Shown: positions 43,469 to 53,000 of the stretch, one piece after another
Layout of the letters: each line of letters opens with the position of its first letter
How positions within the stretch are numbered: the stretch's first letter is position 1
DNA from: Eudoraea adriatica DSM 19308
GTDB taxonomy: Bacteria > Bacteroidota > Bacteroidia > Flavobacteriales > Flavobacteriaceae
NCBI RefSeq assembly: GCF_000382125.1
Contig: NZ_KB907550.1
Span: forward strand, 186,001 to 250,000
Direction of reading: 5' to 3'
DNA length: 64,000 nt
The notes under the pieces: model-generated
Told to the model about the DNA's origin: nothing
Database searches by the model: none
The model's input: only the letters and a program-made list of their open reading frames with translations
Position numbers and translations under genes: made by a program

Positions 43469-44656
43469 TTAATTATTCCAGAACATATCTTCAGCCGGAA
43501 TATTTTTTTGCCGTCCAAAATCCAGAGGATTAAAGCTAAGTACGCTAAACAAATACCAAATACTTGATGAAATAGCCGGTGTGATAGGAGCCTCATCCCA
43601 CAATAAAGAAGAACCATAACTGGTGCCTTCATTGGTTGCATACGGGATACCCATTGCACCATCCCAGGAAGAATTCTTCATTTGCGCTTTTTGCAACTCC
43701 TGAAGTGTGCTATTTGCTTCACTTACCATATTTGCTGAATTAAAAGCCACGGCCATTTGAGCGGTACCTTCTAACCAAATTACATCCTTGTCTTCATCAA
43801 AACAATAGCCCGATATTGTTTCTCCGTTAAAACTGGCCACCTGGGTGTTTTTGTAACGTTCAGCCTTGGAAAGCACCTCTTTTGGAAAATTTTCAAAAAT
43901 TAAATAACCCAGCGAATGCAGGTCCATGGCATAATAGTGTACCTCATTTTCGGGCCATGCTACCAGAAGCCTGTCATTCAGATCCCATCGCTCTTGCTTA
44001 AGATAAGCTAATATGCCGCTATGAAAGTCATCATAACCTTCAATAGCATTAAATGCGGTTATAATTCCTTCGGTTATTTTATGAATTTTTTGTCCATTTT
44101 CTCTGAAACCACCCCATAAGCCTCCATCCTCATCCTGCAAACTCCTGATCCAATTTTCCAGTAATTTGCTCAGTTCATTATAGCTGTTATTTCCTGTTTT
44201 TTCTTTATAATTATTTAGAGCGATTAATAACCAGGCATTATCGCCAAGCCAAATTGTATTGCCATTGTTCCCGGTAGTATCTCTGAATTGAAAAAAGCCT
44301 CCTCCGTTTGGTATGAATTCTGACTCGATTTTTCCATTGAAAAAATCAAAAATTTGTTCTGCTCTTGCATATTCTCCAACAGAAATGAATGCCAAGGCAG
44401 CTAATGAATTATCGTAGAGCGAAACAAAGTTTGAATCTTCGGTACTTGTTAAAAGCCCGTTGTTTAGCTGAACATGGGTGATCCAATTATAGATTTCCAG
44501 TTCTTCATTGCCAAGGGGATTTTTAAACTGGTTTTCGGTGAGGTCAGAAGAAATTGCCTCAGTCTCTTCTATATCCGTATACTCATAAACTGAATCCAGA
44601 GTACAGGAAGAGATGCAGATCCCAATAAGCACTATAAAAAGTATATTTTTAAGCAT
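43469..44656 (-). CDS. lipoprotein with (alpha/alpha)6-barrel-like domain
   Basis: This 395-residue lipoprotein (ISSC, C17) has a repeating helical pattern with aromatic Gly loops such as LYDNSLAALAFISVGEYARAEQIFDF, TIWLGDNAWLLIALNNY, DEDGGLWGGF and DVIWLEGTAQMAVAFNSA. This recalls (alpha/alpha)6 glycosidase or terpenoid-cyclase-like toroids. A carbohydrate-active role is possible, but no catalytic motif is certain. It is the first gene of a minus-strand pair with the small membrane protein and is preceded by the longest gene-free stretch in the window. Confidence 0.7.
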   Translation of the reverse strand: MLKNILFIVLIGICISSCTLDSVYEYTDIEETEAISSDLTENQFKNPLGNEELEIYNWITHVQLNNGLLTSTEDSNFVSLYDNSLAALAFISVGEYARAEQIFDFFNGKIESEFIPNGGGFFQFRDTTGNNGNTIWLGDNAWLLIALNNYKEKTGNNSYNELSKLLENWIRSLQDEDGGLWGGFRENGQKIHKITEGIITAFNAIEGYDDFHSGILAYLKQERWDLNDRLLVAWPENEVHYYAMDLHSLGYLIFENFPKEVLSKAERYKNTQVASFNGETISGYCFDEDKDVIWLEGTAQMAVAFNSANMVSEANSTLQELQKAQMKNSSWDGAMGIPYATNEGTSYGSSLLWDEAPITPAISSSIWYLFSVLSFNPLDFGRQKNIPAEDMFWNN

Positions 44657-45111
44657 TGTAAGGTGGTTTTAGATTGGGGGAATCTTTTATAAAGTTACTC
44701 AGGAAAGACAGTCACGGTTGAATTTTACGATCAATGAATGGTATGTCCGACTAAAAACCTCGCTATTGGCACATTATCCCGGAAATGAGTTTTTAACAGA
44801 AACCCGATCTTTTCGACATAGTTCAAAAACATCGACGAACGGTAAGTACTTGCTAATTTTTCCTGCTATTAATTGTAGGAATCTTCCAAAAACCAGGAAT
44901 AAGGGAGTAATAATTATGGGAGCTGCTTTTGTGCGCTACTTCAAATGATATCTCTGGTTGGATTTAGAAACAGGATCATTTTTTTTAATGGGCATAAAAG
45001 TAGATCAACCAGGATAAGGATGCCCGGTTAATAGTCAGTACCTTCAGGTCCGGAATAGAAATCGATCAGTTTATAACAACTAATTTGGAATCCTTTCATA
45101 TCTTTGTAGTG

Positions 45112-45210
45112 TTGTGTTGTACATCATTAATAATGGTGTATGTGTGTAGATGTCGATATTTATTTGACACTTACCAATGAAAGGCTTTCCAATTTGGGAG
45201 GCTTTTTTTG
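45112..45210 (+). ncRNA. candidate small RNA ending in a terminator
   Basis: A possible transcript of about 100 bases starts after the -7-like box TATCTTTG (45099-45106) and ends at the hairpin and T run at 45180-45209. No open reading frame with a sensible protein fits. There is no matching -33 element at the usual spacing, so this is only a candidate. Confidence 0.25.
45180..45210 (+). terminator. terminator hairpin upstream of the dioxygenase gene
   Basis: AAAGGCTTTCC (45180-45190) pairs with GGGAGGCTTTT (45196-45206) through 11 pairs including three G-U, with a 5-base loop, and continues into a run of T. It is orphan: no annotated gene ends just upstream on this strand, which implies a short unannotated transcript. 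Confidence 0.6.
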
Positions 45211-45326
45211 TTTGGAACATACTTTGTTTGGCATGAAATGCAAATTGCCCGAACTTTATATGGCATTATTTTACAAAACCTCCAATTTGTCGTAATTTTA
45301 GTGATGATTTTTAAACAGATTTGCTC

Positions 45327-46484
45327 ATGCCATTATATCATAAACTTGGAGATTTACCACATAAAAGACACACGGTTTTTAAGAAAAAAGACGGCAGTTT
45401 GCATTATGAGCAACTATTCGGAACCATAGGATTTGACGGGATGTCTTCCCTCATGTATCATTTATACCGTCCAACTATGGTCAAAGATATTGGTGAAGCG
45501 GAAGACCTTTCCCCTAAGGCAGCGGTTAAGTATAATATAAAATCCAGATTGCTTAAGGGCTTTCAGGTATCTCCTGAGGATGATTATCTCGATAGCCGCA
45601 AAGTTGTGTTATTCAATAGCGATGTTCACCTGGCCCTGTCAGCCCCTAAAAAATCAATGACGGATTATTTCTATAAAAATGCGGATGCCGATGAATTACT
45701 ATTTGTACACAGGGGTAAAGGAATCCTGAAAACTATGCTGGGTGAAATTCCTTTTGGCTATGGGGATTACATTCTGATACCCCGTGGCATGATTTATCAG
45801 ATTACTTTTGAAGATGAGGATAACAGGCTCTTCATAACAGAATCGTATCATCCAATTTATACGCCAAAACGATACAGGAACTGGTTTGGGCAACATTTGG
45901 AGCATTCACCATTTTGTGAACGCGATTTTAGGTTACCGGAAAATTTGCAAACTCATGATGAACTTGGAGAATTCCTTATTAAGGTAAAGAAACAAGGTCA
46001 GTTGCATCATATGATATATGCTTCACATCCTTTTGATGTGGTTGGCTGGGATGGTTATAACTACCCGTACGCTTTTTCAATACATGATTTTGAACCAATC
46101 ACAGGGCGGGTGCATCAGCCACCACCGGTGCATCAGACTTTTGAGACCAGTGCTTTTGTAGTATGTTCTTTCTGTCCCAGACTGTATGATTACCATCCAC
46201 AGGCCATACCGGCACCCTACAATCATTCAAACATAGATTCGGATGAAGTGCTCTATTATGTGGAAGGAGATTTTATGAGCCGCAAAAATATTGATAAAGG
46301 GTACATTTCTTTGCACCCTGCAGGGATCCCGCACGGCCCTCATCCGGGCACCTATGAAGCCAGTATAGGCAAAAGTGGTACGGAGGAATACGCAGTAATG
46401 GTAGACACATTTAAACCATTGCAATTAACGGATGCCGCTCTAAAAATAGATGATGGCACTTACTATCAATCCTGGCTAGAGTAG
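45327..46484 (+). CDS. hmgA: homogentisate 1,2-dioxygenase-family protein
   Basis: This 385-residue protein belongs to the homogentisate dioxygenase cupin family, the flavobacterial form somewhat shorter than the 430-450 residue classical enzyme. The iron-ligand region is near the C-terminus: YNHSNIDSDEVLYYVEGDF with His and Glu, then LHPAGIPHGPHPG with His. Homogentisate dioxygenase opens the ring of homogentisate in tyrosine and phenylalanine breakdown. The frame has a TTG two codons upstream, but MPLYHKLGDLPHKRH from the ATG at 45327 is the sensible start. It converges with hutG, overlapping by nine bases at the stops. No hppD or fumarylacetoacetase gene is adjacent. Confidence 0.88.
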   Translation: MPLYHKLGDLPHKRHTVFKKKDGSLHYEQLFGTIGFDGMSSLMYHLYRPTMVKDIGEAEDLSPKAAVKYNIKSRLLKGFQVSPEDDYLDSRKVVLFNSDVHLALSAPKKSMTDYFYKNADADELLFVHRGKGILKTMLGEIPFGYGDYILIPRGMIYQITFEDEDNRLFITESYHPIYTPKRYRNWFGQHLEHSPFCERDFRLPENLQTHDELGEFLIKVKKQGQLHHMIYASHPFDVVGWDGYNYPYAFSIHDFEPITGRVHQPPPVHQTFETSAFVVCSFCPRLYDYHPQAIPAPYNHSNIDSDEVLYYVEGDFMSRKNIDKGYISLHPAGIPHGPHPGTYEASIGKSGTEEYAVMVDTFKPLQLTDAALKIDDGTYYQSWLE

Positions 46485-47444
46485 TGCAACTTTGTGCATA
46501 ATAAAGTGAAGCAGGCTTGCAGCTAATTTGGCTGTTTGGTCATCCCGGTCGTAGGATGGGTTTAGTTCGGCCACATCAGCACTTATCAGTTTATTTGTTG
46601 CGATGATGGTATGTATTGCAACAAGGGCGATATCTACAGAAAAACCCATAGGCGAAGCCGCACTAACACCAGGCGCAAAAGCAGAGGAAAAACCATCTAA
46701 GTCAATGGTCAGATATATAAAATCGAGCTCCTCACAGAACTCATTTATCTTATTGATCACATAAGAGGTATTCTCCTTGTGGAAGAGTTCGGCCTCTATA
46801 TATTTAACATCCCATTCACGGGCGCGCTGAAATAAAATACTGTCATTGGCATCATTTCTTATCCCCAGGCATAAATAAGAAAAACCTGGATTTTCATCCT
46901 GGCATTCAACTGCTATTTGATAAAATGGGGTTCCGGAATTGTTGCCAATTTCATTAGATCTCAGATCGAAATGGGCATCAAGATTGATGATCCCGATTTT
47001 TTGATCACGCTCAATATGCTTTTTAATTCCATTATAATGTCCATAGGCTATATCATGACCCCCTCCTAACAATAAAGGCATCCCCTTATTATTCAGTACC
47101 TGAGTTACTTTTTCAGCCAATACGCTTTGCGCTTTCTCCATATCATCCCCAAGGCATACCACATTGCCGGCATCAAAAATAGCTGTACTTTCATCTAAAT
47201 GATGTGGTAGTTTTGCCAACTGGCTTCGGGCAGCCTGAGGCCCTTTCCCGGAACCTTGTCTTCCTCCGTTTCTTCGTACCCCTTCATCACATTCATAACC
47301 CAGTAATATAAAAGAATTATTTGCTGTGACAGGTATGTTTTGAATTTCAAGGTCAATTTGTTTTACTTTCTGATAAACATACAAATCCTTACTGCTTTCG
47401 CGTCCTGTCCAAATATTTTCGTCTGTTGGTTTGTACAAATTCAT
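46476..47444 (-). CDS. hutG: formimidoylglutamase HutG (ureohydrolase family)
   Basis: This arginase-family hydrolase converts formiminoglutamate to glutamate and formamide, the last step of histidine breakdown. Manganese ligands lie in LLGGGHDIAYGH, NLDAHFDLR and TIDLDGF, with SADVAELNPSYD near the end. The frame extends to a TTG at 47456, overlapping hutU, but the ATG at 47444 (MNLYKPTDENIW) gives a 4-base gap and a 322-residue protein. It is the fourth gene of a hutHIUG operon. Confidence 0.93.
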   Translation of the reverse strand: MNLYKPTDENIWTGRESSKDLYVYQKVKQIDLEIQNIPVTANNSFILLGYECDEGVRRNGGRQGSGKGPQAARSQLAKLPHHLDESTAIFDAGNVVCLGDDMEKAQSVLAEKVTQVLNNKGMPLLLGGGHDIAYGHYNGIKKHIERDQKIGIINLDAHFDLRSNEIGNNSGTPFYQIAVECQDENPGFSYLCLGIRNDANDSILFQRAREWDVKYIEAELFHKENTSYVINKINEFCEELDFIYLTIDLDGFSSAFAPGVSAASPMGFSVDIALVAIHTIIATNKLISADVAELNPSYDRDDQTAKLAASLLHFIMHKVALL

Positions 47445-47448
47445 TGGG

Positions 47449-49473
47449 TTATTCAAATAATTCGTCTAATAATTTATCAGCTACCAGGTTGGGCAATGTA
47501 ACTTTTAGACCCGGGCTTCGCTTCATTTCCCTTTTAATTGCAAATAGTGCTTCTTTGTTTCTGGCCCAGCTCCTGCGTGATATTCCATTATTTACATCAT
47601 AAAACAGCATATTTTTCAGGCGTTTAGCAGCCTCTCCTGAGCCATCGAGTACCATCCCGAAACCACCGTTGATAACTTCGCCCCATCCGACCCCGCCACC
47701 GTTGTGAATAGAAACCCAGCTTGCACCTCTAAAACTATCTCCTATTACATTGTGGATAGCCATGTCTGCCGTAAACCGGCTTCCGTCATAAATATTGCTG
47801 GTTTCCCTGAATGGCGAATCTGTACCGCTTACATCATGGTGATCCCTTCCCAGGACGACTGGGGAAGAAATTTGGCCTGCTTCAATGGCTGCATTAAAAG
47901 CCTCGGCAATCTTAATCCTTCCTTCTGCATCTGCATACAATATCCGGGCCTGTGAACCTACTACCAGCTTATTCGATTCTGCTTCACGAATCCATTTTAT
48001 ATTATCCTCCATTTGCTGTTGAATCTCTTCTGGTGCTGTTTGTCTAATTTGCTCCATTACGTTTAAAGCTATCGCGTCTGTCTTCTGCAGGTCTTCAGGA
48101 TTTCCGGAGGTACAAACCCATCTGAATGGGCCAAAACCATAATCAAAACACATTGGGCCCAAAATATCCTGAACATAAGATGGATATTTAAAATCAATAT
48201 TGTTTTCGGACATGATATCCGCACCGGCCCTGGAAGCCTCCAGCAAAAAAGCATTGCCATAGTCAAAGAAATAGGTTCCTTTAGCCGCATGTTTATTTAT
48301 CGCATTTACTTGTCGTCTTAAAGATTCCTGAACCTTTTCCTTAAAGAGTCCTGGATTTTCAGCCATCATGGTGTTTGCTTCCTCAAAGGTTAGTCCAGCC
48401 GGGTAATACCCTCCGGCCCATGGATTGTGTAAAGAGGTTTGATCTGATCCGAGATGAATAAAAAGCTCTTCTTCGCAAAACCGTTCCCATACATCCACTA
48501 CATTACCGACATACGCAAGGGAAACTATTTCATTCTTATTTATGGCTTCTTTGGTTCGGGCAATCAGCGTATCAAAAGTTTTATGGAGCTCATCTACCCA
48601 ACCCTGTTCAAATCTTTTGGTTGCAGCCGCTTCATTTACCTCTGCACAAACTGTAATGCAGCCAGCAATATTTCCGGCTTTTGGCTGCGCGCCACTCATG
48701 CCCCCCAGGCCCGCAGTGAGAAATATTTTCCCTTTTGGGGATTCCGTTTTTGACAATACCTTCCTAAATGCATTCATTACAGTAATCGCGGTTCCATGAA
48801 CTATACCCTGTGGTCCAATATACATATAAGAGCCGGCAGTCATTTGCCCGTATTGAGTTACGCCCAGGGCATTGTATTTTTCCCAATCTTCCTGAGAGGA
48901 ATAGTTAGGAATCATCATACCGTTGGTTATTACTACTCTGGGTGCGTCCTTTGAAGAAGGGAACAATCCCATTGGATGCCCCGAATACATATGGAGGGTT
49001 TGTTCTGCGGTCATGGTAGCCAGATACTTCATAGTAAGGAGATATTGTGCCCAATTCTGAAAGACCGCACCATTTCCTCCATAGGTTATCAATTCGTCAG
49101 GATGTTGTGCTACTTCAGGATCCAGATTATTCTGTATCATAAGCATTATCGCTGCACTTTCAACGGTTGTGGCAGGATATTCAGAAATTGGCCGGGCATG
49201 CATTTTATATCCGGGTTTAAAACGATACATATAAATGCGGCCATATTTTTCCAATTCAGCAGCAAATTCTTTAGAAAGTTCACCATGCCAGGTATCGGGA
49301 AAATAGCGCAATGCATTTCTTATGGCCAGTTTTTTTTCTTCCCGGCTCAGTATTTGCTTTCTCTTTGGTGCATGATTTAATTCAGCAATACGCGATTTTG
49401 GTGCTGGTAATTCCTTCGGAATTCCCATCAGGATCTCATCTCGAAAACGCAATTGTGTCTTGGAATTATCCAT
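47449..49473 (-). CDS. hutU: urocanate hydratase HutU, long form
   Basis: This 674-residue NAD-dependent urocanate hydratase converts urocanate to imidazolone propionate. Recognisable regions are TYGGNGAVFQNW, MYSGHPMGLFPS, FLTAGLGGMSGAQPKAG, the NAD-binding segment near CITVCAEVNE, and CFDYGFGPFRWVCTSG with a conserved Cys. The protein is longer than the roughly 555-residue proteobacterial HutU and close to the 676-residue animal-type enzyme. It is separated from hutI by five bases and from hutG by four. Confidence 0.96.
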   Translation of the reverse strand: MDNSKTQLRFRDEILMGIPKELPAPKSRIAELNHAPKRKQILSREEKKLAIRNALRYFPDTWHGELSKEFAAELEKYGRIYMYRFKPGYKMHARPISEYPATTVESAAIMLMIQNNLDPEVAQHPDELITYGGNGAVFQNWAQYLLTMKYLATMTAEQTLHMYSGHPMGLFPSSKDAPRVVITNGMMIPNYSSQEDWEKYNALGVTQYGQMTAGSYMYIGPQGIVHGTAITVMNAFRKVLSKTESPKGKIFLTAGLGGMSGAQPKAGNIAGCITVCAEVNEAAATKRFEQGWVDELHKTFDTLIARTKEAINKNEIVSLAYVGNVVDVWERFCEEELFIHLGSDQTSLHNPWAGGYYPAGLTFEEANTMMAENPGLFKEKVQESLRRQVNAINKHAAKGTYFFDYGNAFLLEASRAGADIMSENNIDFKYPSYVQDILGPMCFDYGFGPFRWVCTSGNPEDLQKTDAIALNVMEQIRQTAPEEIQQQMEDNIKWIREAESNKLVVGSQARILYADAEGRIKIAEAFNAAIEAGQISSPVVLGRDHHDVSGTDSPFRETSNIYDGSRFTADMAIHNVIGDSFRGASWVSIHNGGGVGWGEVINGGFGMVLDGSGEAAKRLKNMLFYDVNNGISRRSWARNKEALFAIKREMKRSPGLKVTLPNLVADKLLDELFE

Positions 49474-49478
49474 CTCTT

Positions 49479-50735
49479 TTAGGGCTTATGTTTATCGTAG
49501 ATTAATTTCCCTTTTTTAAATACCATGCACGGTTTGAAAGACCCCTGGTTATAAAGTACTTCATTAAAATCAGAAGTATGAAATAAACTAAAATCCGCAA
49601 AATAACCCTGTTGTAATTTCCCGCGGTTAGCAAGCTTGAGAGCAGCAGCGGCTCTGAATGTAATTCCTGCCAGTACTTCGGCATTCGTTAATTTTTCCAT
49701 GGTCCCTAATATGGCCGCCTGGGTAAGCAGGTCTCCCATGGGAGCTGAACCCGGATTGTGATCGCTGGCAATAACCAGGGAACCACCTGCATCCAGTATT
49801 TTCCTTGCCGGGGTAAAATTACAGCCCAGGCCTAATGAGGCCCCCGGCAAGGCTGTGGCAATAACATTGCTTTTGGCCAGTAACTCTATTTCATAAGATG
49901 TACTTGCCTCCAAATGATCTGCACTAACGGCATTGAATTTAACCGCAACCGCACTTCCTCCAACTGAAAACTGATCTGCGTGAATGGTAATATCAAAACC
50001 CATTTCAACAGCTTTTGTCAGGTATGGGGTGATGTCTGCTTCATTAAATGCCCCTTTCTCAATAAAAGCATCAACCCTGTTTGCCAATTTGTCTTTTTTT
50101 AATATCGGGAACAATTGGTCACTTATTTCTGAAAGATACTCTGATGAACTTCCATTAAAATCTCTGGGGAGCATATGTGCAGCTAAACAAGTTGAAATAA
50201 AATCCAACGGGTAGTGGTTGTCAGCCTCTTTAATTGCTTTAAGCATTTTCAGTTCTTCTTCTACCGAAAGTCCATAACCACTTTTTACCTCAATGGTGGT
50301 AACACCGTTTTTAAGATGCTGTTTGGCCCTTTTAAGGATTCCCCTGACCAATTCTTTTTGGGTAGCTTTCCTTGTTTGTTGCACGGTGTCCCAGATACCG
50401 CCCCCTTCTTCTGCTATTTCCAAATAAGTTTTGCCCGCATTCCTCATGGCATAATCCCTGGCGCGCGATCCTCCAAAACAAATATGTGTATGAGAATCCA
50501 CAAACCCCGGAAGGCAAATATGATTTCCTTCCAGCTGAATTAATTGAACATCCACGTCTTTTAATTCAGATAGCAGCTTTTTATATTTATCTATTGATTT
50601 GACCAGGCCATCTTCGCAAAAAATCCCTGCATCTTCAATAAGCTGAAGCTGGTTATCTGAGACAGGTCCTTTTAAGGGTATTCCCGTCATAGTAATTACC
50701 TGGCTTAATGGACCAATAAGTATTAGCTCCTTCAT
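49479..50735 (-). CDS. hutI: imidazolonepropionase HutI
   Basis: This 418-residue amidohydrolase-fold enzyme opens 4-imidazolone-5-propionate to formiminoglutamate. Metal ligands are in VDSHTHICFGG, DITIHADQFS, SADHLEAS and ASDHNPGSAP. Length is typical for HutI. It lies five bases after hutH and five bases before hutU. Confidence 0.96.
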   Translation of the reverse strand: MKELILIGPLSQVITMTGIPLKGPVSDNQLQLIEDAGIFCEDGLVKSIDKYKKLLSELKDVDVQLIQLEGNHICLPGFVDSHTHICFGGSRARDYAMRNAGKTYLEIAEEGGGIWDTVQQTRKATQKELVRGILKRAKQHLKNGVTTIEVKSGYGLSVEEELKMLKAIKEADNHYPLDFISTCLAAHMLPRDFNGSSSEYLSEISDQLFPILKKDKLANRVDAFIEKGAFNEADITPYLTKAVEMGFDITIHADQFSVGGSAVAVKFNAVSADHLEASTSYEIELLAKSNVIATALPGASLGLGCNFTPARKILDAGGSLVIASDHNPGSAPMGDLLTQAAILGTMEKLTNAEVLAGITFRAAAALKLANRGKLQQGYFADFSLFHTSDFNEVLYNQGSFKPCMVFKKGKLIYDKHKP

Positions 50736-50740
50736 AGTCG

Positions 50741-52318
50741 TTAATAATTTTCAAACTCCTCTGAATAAGTCGTCTTTAAAGAAAGTTGCTCTCTTTTACA
50801 AACCTCATGAATACGTTGTATGATGGTTTGTTTCTGTACCAATTCTATCCCTTGCTCTATATCATCGGCAAAAACCCGGTCTTTTTTGGCAAAGGCCACT
50901 TTTTTCCGAACTTCTTTATGTACTTCATCAAGCAAAATTCCCGATTTTAAAGGTTTCCTGAATTCAAAAGCCTGAGTGGCAGTCAGCAGTTCTATGGCTA
51001 ATATTTTTTCAAGATTTCCAAGAACACGCAGCGCTTTTCTGGCTCCAATAGAACCCATGCTTACATGGTCTTCCTGCCCCATGGAAGTAGGGATGCTATC
51101 TGCGCTCGAAGGAAAGCAAAGTCCTTTATTTTCGCTGGCCAAAGCCGCAGTCGTATATTGCAGGATCATGTATCCTGAATTAATGCCCGTATCTTCCATT
51201 AGCAATTTTGGAACCCCGGGATTACCCTCCAGTGCAAGATATATGCGCCTATCAGAAATATTGCCCAGTTCGGACGCTGCCAGACAGGCATAATCCAATG
51301 CCATGGCTAATGGCTGGCCGTGAAAATTACCACCGCTTATTGTCAGTTCTTCATTAATAATAACCGGATTATCTGTTACAGCATTTAATTCTATCTGAAC
51401 CAATTCCTTGAGATGCAGCCAGGCGTTTCTGGAGGCCCCATGGACCTGGGGAATACAACGCAAAGAATAGGGATCCTGCACACGTTCACAGTCAATATGA
51501 TCTTCCATTATCTCAGAACCTTTCAGGAGCAGCTTAACCCGCTCTGCCACATGAATATTTCCCTTAAAAGGACGTAGCCCATGCAATTCAGAGTAGAATG
51601 GTTTTATGGAGCCTTGTAAACCTTCAACCATCATTGCTCCTATAATATCTGCATGAGTCAGGCAATTGTGAAATTTGTCTAACACTTTTATTGCATGTGC
51701 TGTGATGAACTGGGTACCATTTATTAGTGCCAATCCTTCCTTTGGACCAAGTTCCAGTGGCTTAAGTCCGGTTTTTCTGAATAATTCCCCGGTCTCGATG
51801 GTGGTATCTTCATAATACACTTTGCCAAAACCTATAAGAGGTAAAAAAAGGTGCGCAAGCGGTGCCAGGTCACCTGAAGCCCCTACGGAACCCTGCGACG
51901 GCACTATTGGAATGACATTGTTTTCTATATGCCAGAGAATCCGGTCTAATGTTTCCTCTGCTATTCCTGAATACCCCCGGGCAAGAGCGTGAATCTTTAA
52001 AATAAGCATCAGTTTAGCCAATTCAGATTTAATTGGCTTGCCAACACCAACACTATGGCTTTTGAGAATGTTTGTCTGTAAAACTCTGGTTTCTTCTTTG
52101 GAAATATTTGTAGTGCACAGGGGTCCGAACCCCGTATTTATCCCATATACGGCTTGTCCTTTTTCAACAATTTTTTCAACCACACGCTTGCTCTTCCGAA
52201 CCCGATTTCTGGCGGTATCTGATAACAGGCCTTGCACAGATCCAGATTCAATTCCCAGCGCTATGCTGCAACTAAGTTCTTCCTCGCCATAGAGAAAGGT
52301 TTGCGTTGATGAAACCAT
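50741..52318 (-). CDS. hutH: histidine ammonia-lyase HutH
   Basis: This 525-residue lyase deaminates histidine to urocanate. The MIO prosthetic group forms from A147-S148-G149 in GSVGASGDLAPLAH. YGINTGFGPL, NGTQFITAHA and SGGNFHGQPLAMALD are further signatures. It is the first gene of hutHIUG. The 118 bases before it are shared with the divergent nitroreductase gene. No Hut repressor gene is adjacent. Confidence 0.96.
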   Translation of the reverse strand: MVSSTQTFLYGEEELSCSIALGIESGSVQGLLSDTARNRVRKSKRVVEKIVEKGQAVYGINTGFGPLCTTNISKEETRVLQTNILKSHSVGVGKPIKSELAKLMLILKIHALARGYSGIAEETLDRILWHIENNVIPIVPSQGSVGASGDLAPLAHLFLPLIGFGKVYYEDTTIETGELFRKTGLKPLELGPKEGLALINGTQFITAHAIKVLDKFHNCLTHADIIGAMMVEGLQGSIKPFYSELHGLRPFKGNIHVAERVKLLLKGSEIMEDHIDCERVQDPYSLRCIPQVHGASRNAWLHLKELVQIELNAVTDNPVIINEELTISGGNFHGQPLAMALDYACLAASELGNISDRRIYLALEGNPGVPKLLMEDTGINSGYMILQYTTAALASENKGLCFPSSADSIPTSMGQEDHVSMGSIGARKALRVLGNLEKILAIELLTATQAFEFRKPLKSGILLDEVHKEVRKKVAFAKKDRVFADDIEQGIELVQKQTIIQRIHEVCKREQLSLKTTYSEEFENY

Positions 52319-52418
52319 TAAATCATTTTTTTGGTACCATAAATGTATTCAATAAGTTTCAGAAAAATAGGATTGACACCCCACTTTAATTTGAATATTA
52401 TATCACAATTAGAAGTTC

Positions 52419-52426
52419 TAACTTTG
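52419..52426 (+). promoter_or_regulatory. -7 box before the nitroreductase gene
   Basis: TAACTTTG is an exact TAnnTTTG match ending 11 bases before the ATG at 52437. The mRNA would therefore be almost leaderless, unless the second ATG at 52446 is used. An upstream TTTG at 52390-52393 lies farther than the usual -33 spacing. Confidence 0.4.
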
Positions 52427-52436
52427 CAAAACTAAA

Positions 52437-53000
52437 ATGTTTCGAATGGTATTTGAATTGATTAAAAAGAGGCGTTCTGTATTTCCCGCACAATACACAA
52501 AACAGCCGATACACAAATCGGAGATTGAAAAAATCCTGGAGTCTGCCAACTGGGCACCTACCCATAAGAAAACGGAACCCTGGCGGTTTAAGGTCTTTTT
52601 GCAAAATTCAAAAGAGGAATTGGGTCAGTTCCTTGCAAAAAAGTATAAGGAGACCGAAACGAACCCAAAGGCTTTTAAAGTAAAAAAACTTCTGAGTAAC
52701 CCAGGCAGATCTGCGGCGGTCATAGCAATATGCATGCAGAGGGATCCGAAAGAAAGCCTTCCCGAATGGGAGGAAATTGCCGCTACTTCAATGGCTGTTC
52801 AGAATATGTGGCTATGTTGTACGGAAATGGGAATAGGCTGCTATTGGAGTTCCCCGGGTCTTATTAAATATATGGGGGAGTTTATTGAGCTGGCAGATGG
52901 AGAGCAATGCCTCGGATTTTTATATATGGGACGTTATGAAGAGGAAATCTCTGTTGTGGAAAGAAAGCCCATTCAGGATAAGGTAGTATGGTTTAATTAA
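52437..53000 (+). CDS. nitroreductase-family FMN oxidoreductase
   Basis: This 187-residue FMN-dependent protein has the N-terminal phosphate-binding KKRRSVFPAQY, the NWAPTHKKTEPWRF loop and the C-terminal LGFLYMGRY, all typical of nitroreductases related to YdjA. The physiological substrate is unknown. Its first or second ATG (52437 or 52446) may be used; the -7 box at 52419 leaves almost no leader. The stop overlaps the stop of the convergent DUF456 gene by four bases. Confidence 0.88.
   Translation: MFRMVFELIKKRRSVFPAQYTKQPIHKSEIEKILESANWAPTHKKTEPWRFKVFLQNSKEELGQFLAKKYKETETNPKAFKVKKLLSNPGRSAAVIAICMQRDPKESLPEWEEIAATSMAVQNMWLCCTEMGIGCYWSSPGLIKYMGEFIELADGEQCLGFLYMGRYEEEISVVERKPIQDKVVWFN

Larger units (their letters stand above)
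44657..45326. other. 670-base gene-free region
   Basis: No convincing coding sequence, tRNA or mobile-element remnant is visible here. The only open frame of note (44718-44948, plus strand) starts with TTG and has an unnatural composition. The right half contains a possible -7 box (TATCTTTG, 45099-45106) and a terminator hairpin at 45180-45209. A weak box TAATTTTA at 45293-45300 may serve the dioxygenase gene. Confidence 0.6.

Noticed and set aside
44718-44948. 76-residue open frame in the gene-free region
   Set aside because: TTG start, no promoter, unnatural residue composition and no domain; most likely chance.
47445-47456. TTG start for hutG overlapping hutU
   Set aside because: An ATG at 47444 gives a normal gap and a natural N-terminus.
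52390-52426. TTTG plus TAACTTTG as a full -33/-7 promoter
   Set aside because: The gap of 25 bases is longer than the usual spacing, so only the -7 box is reported.
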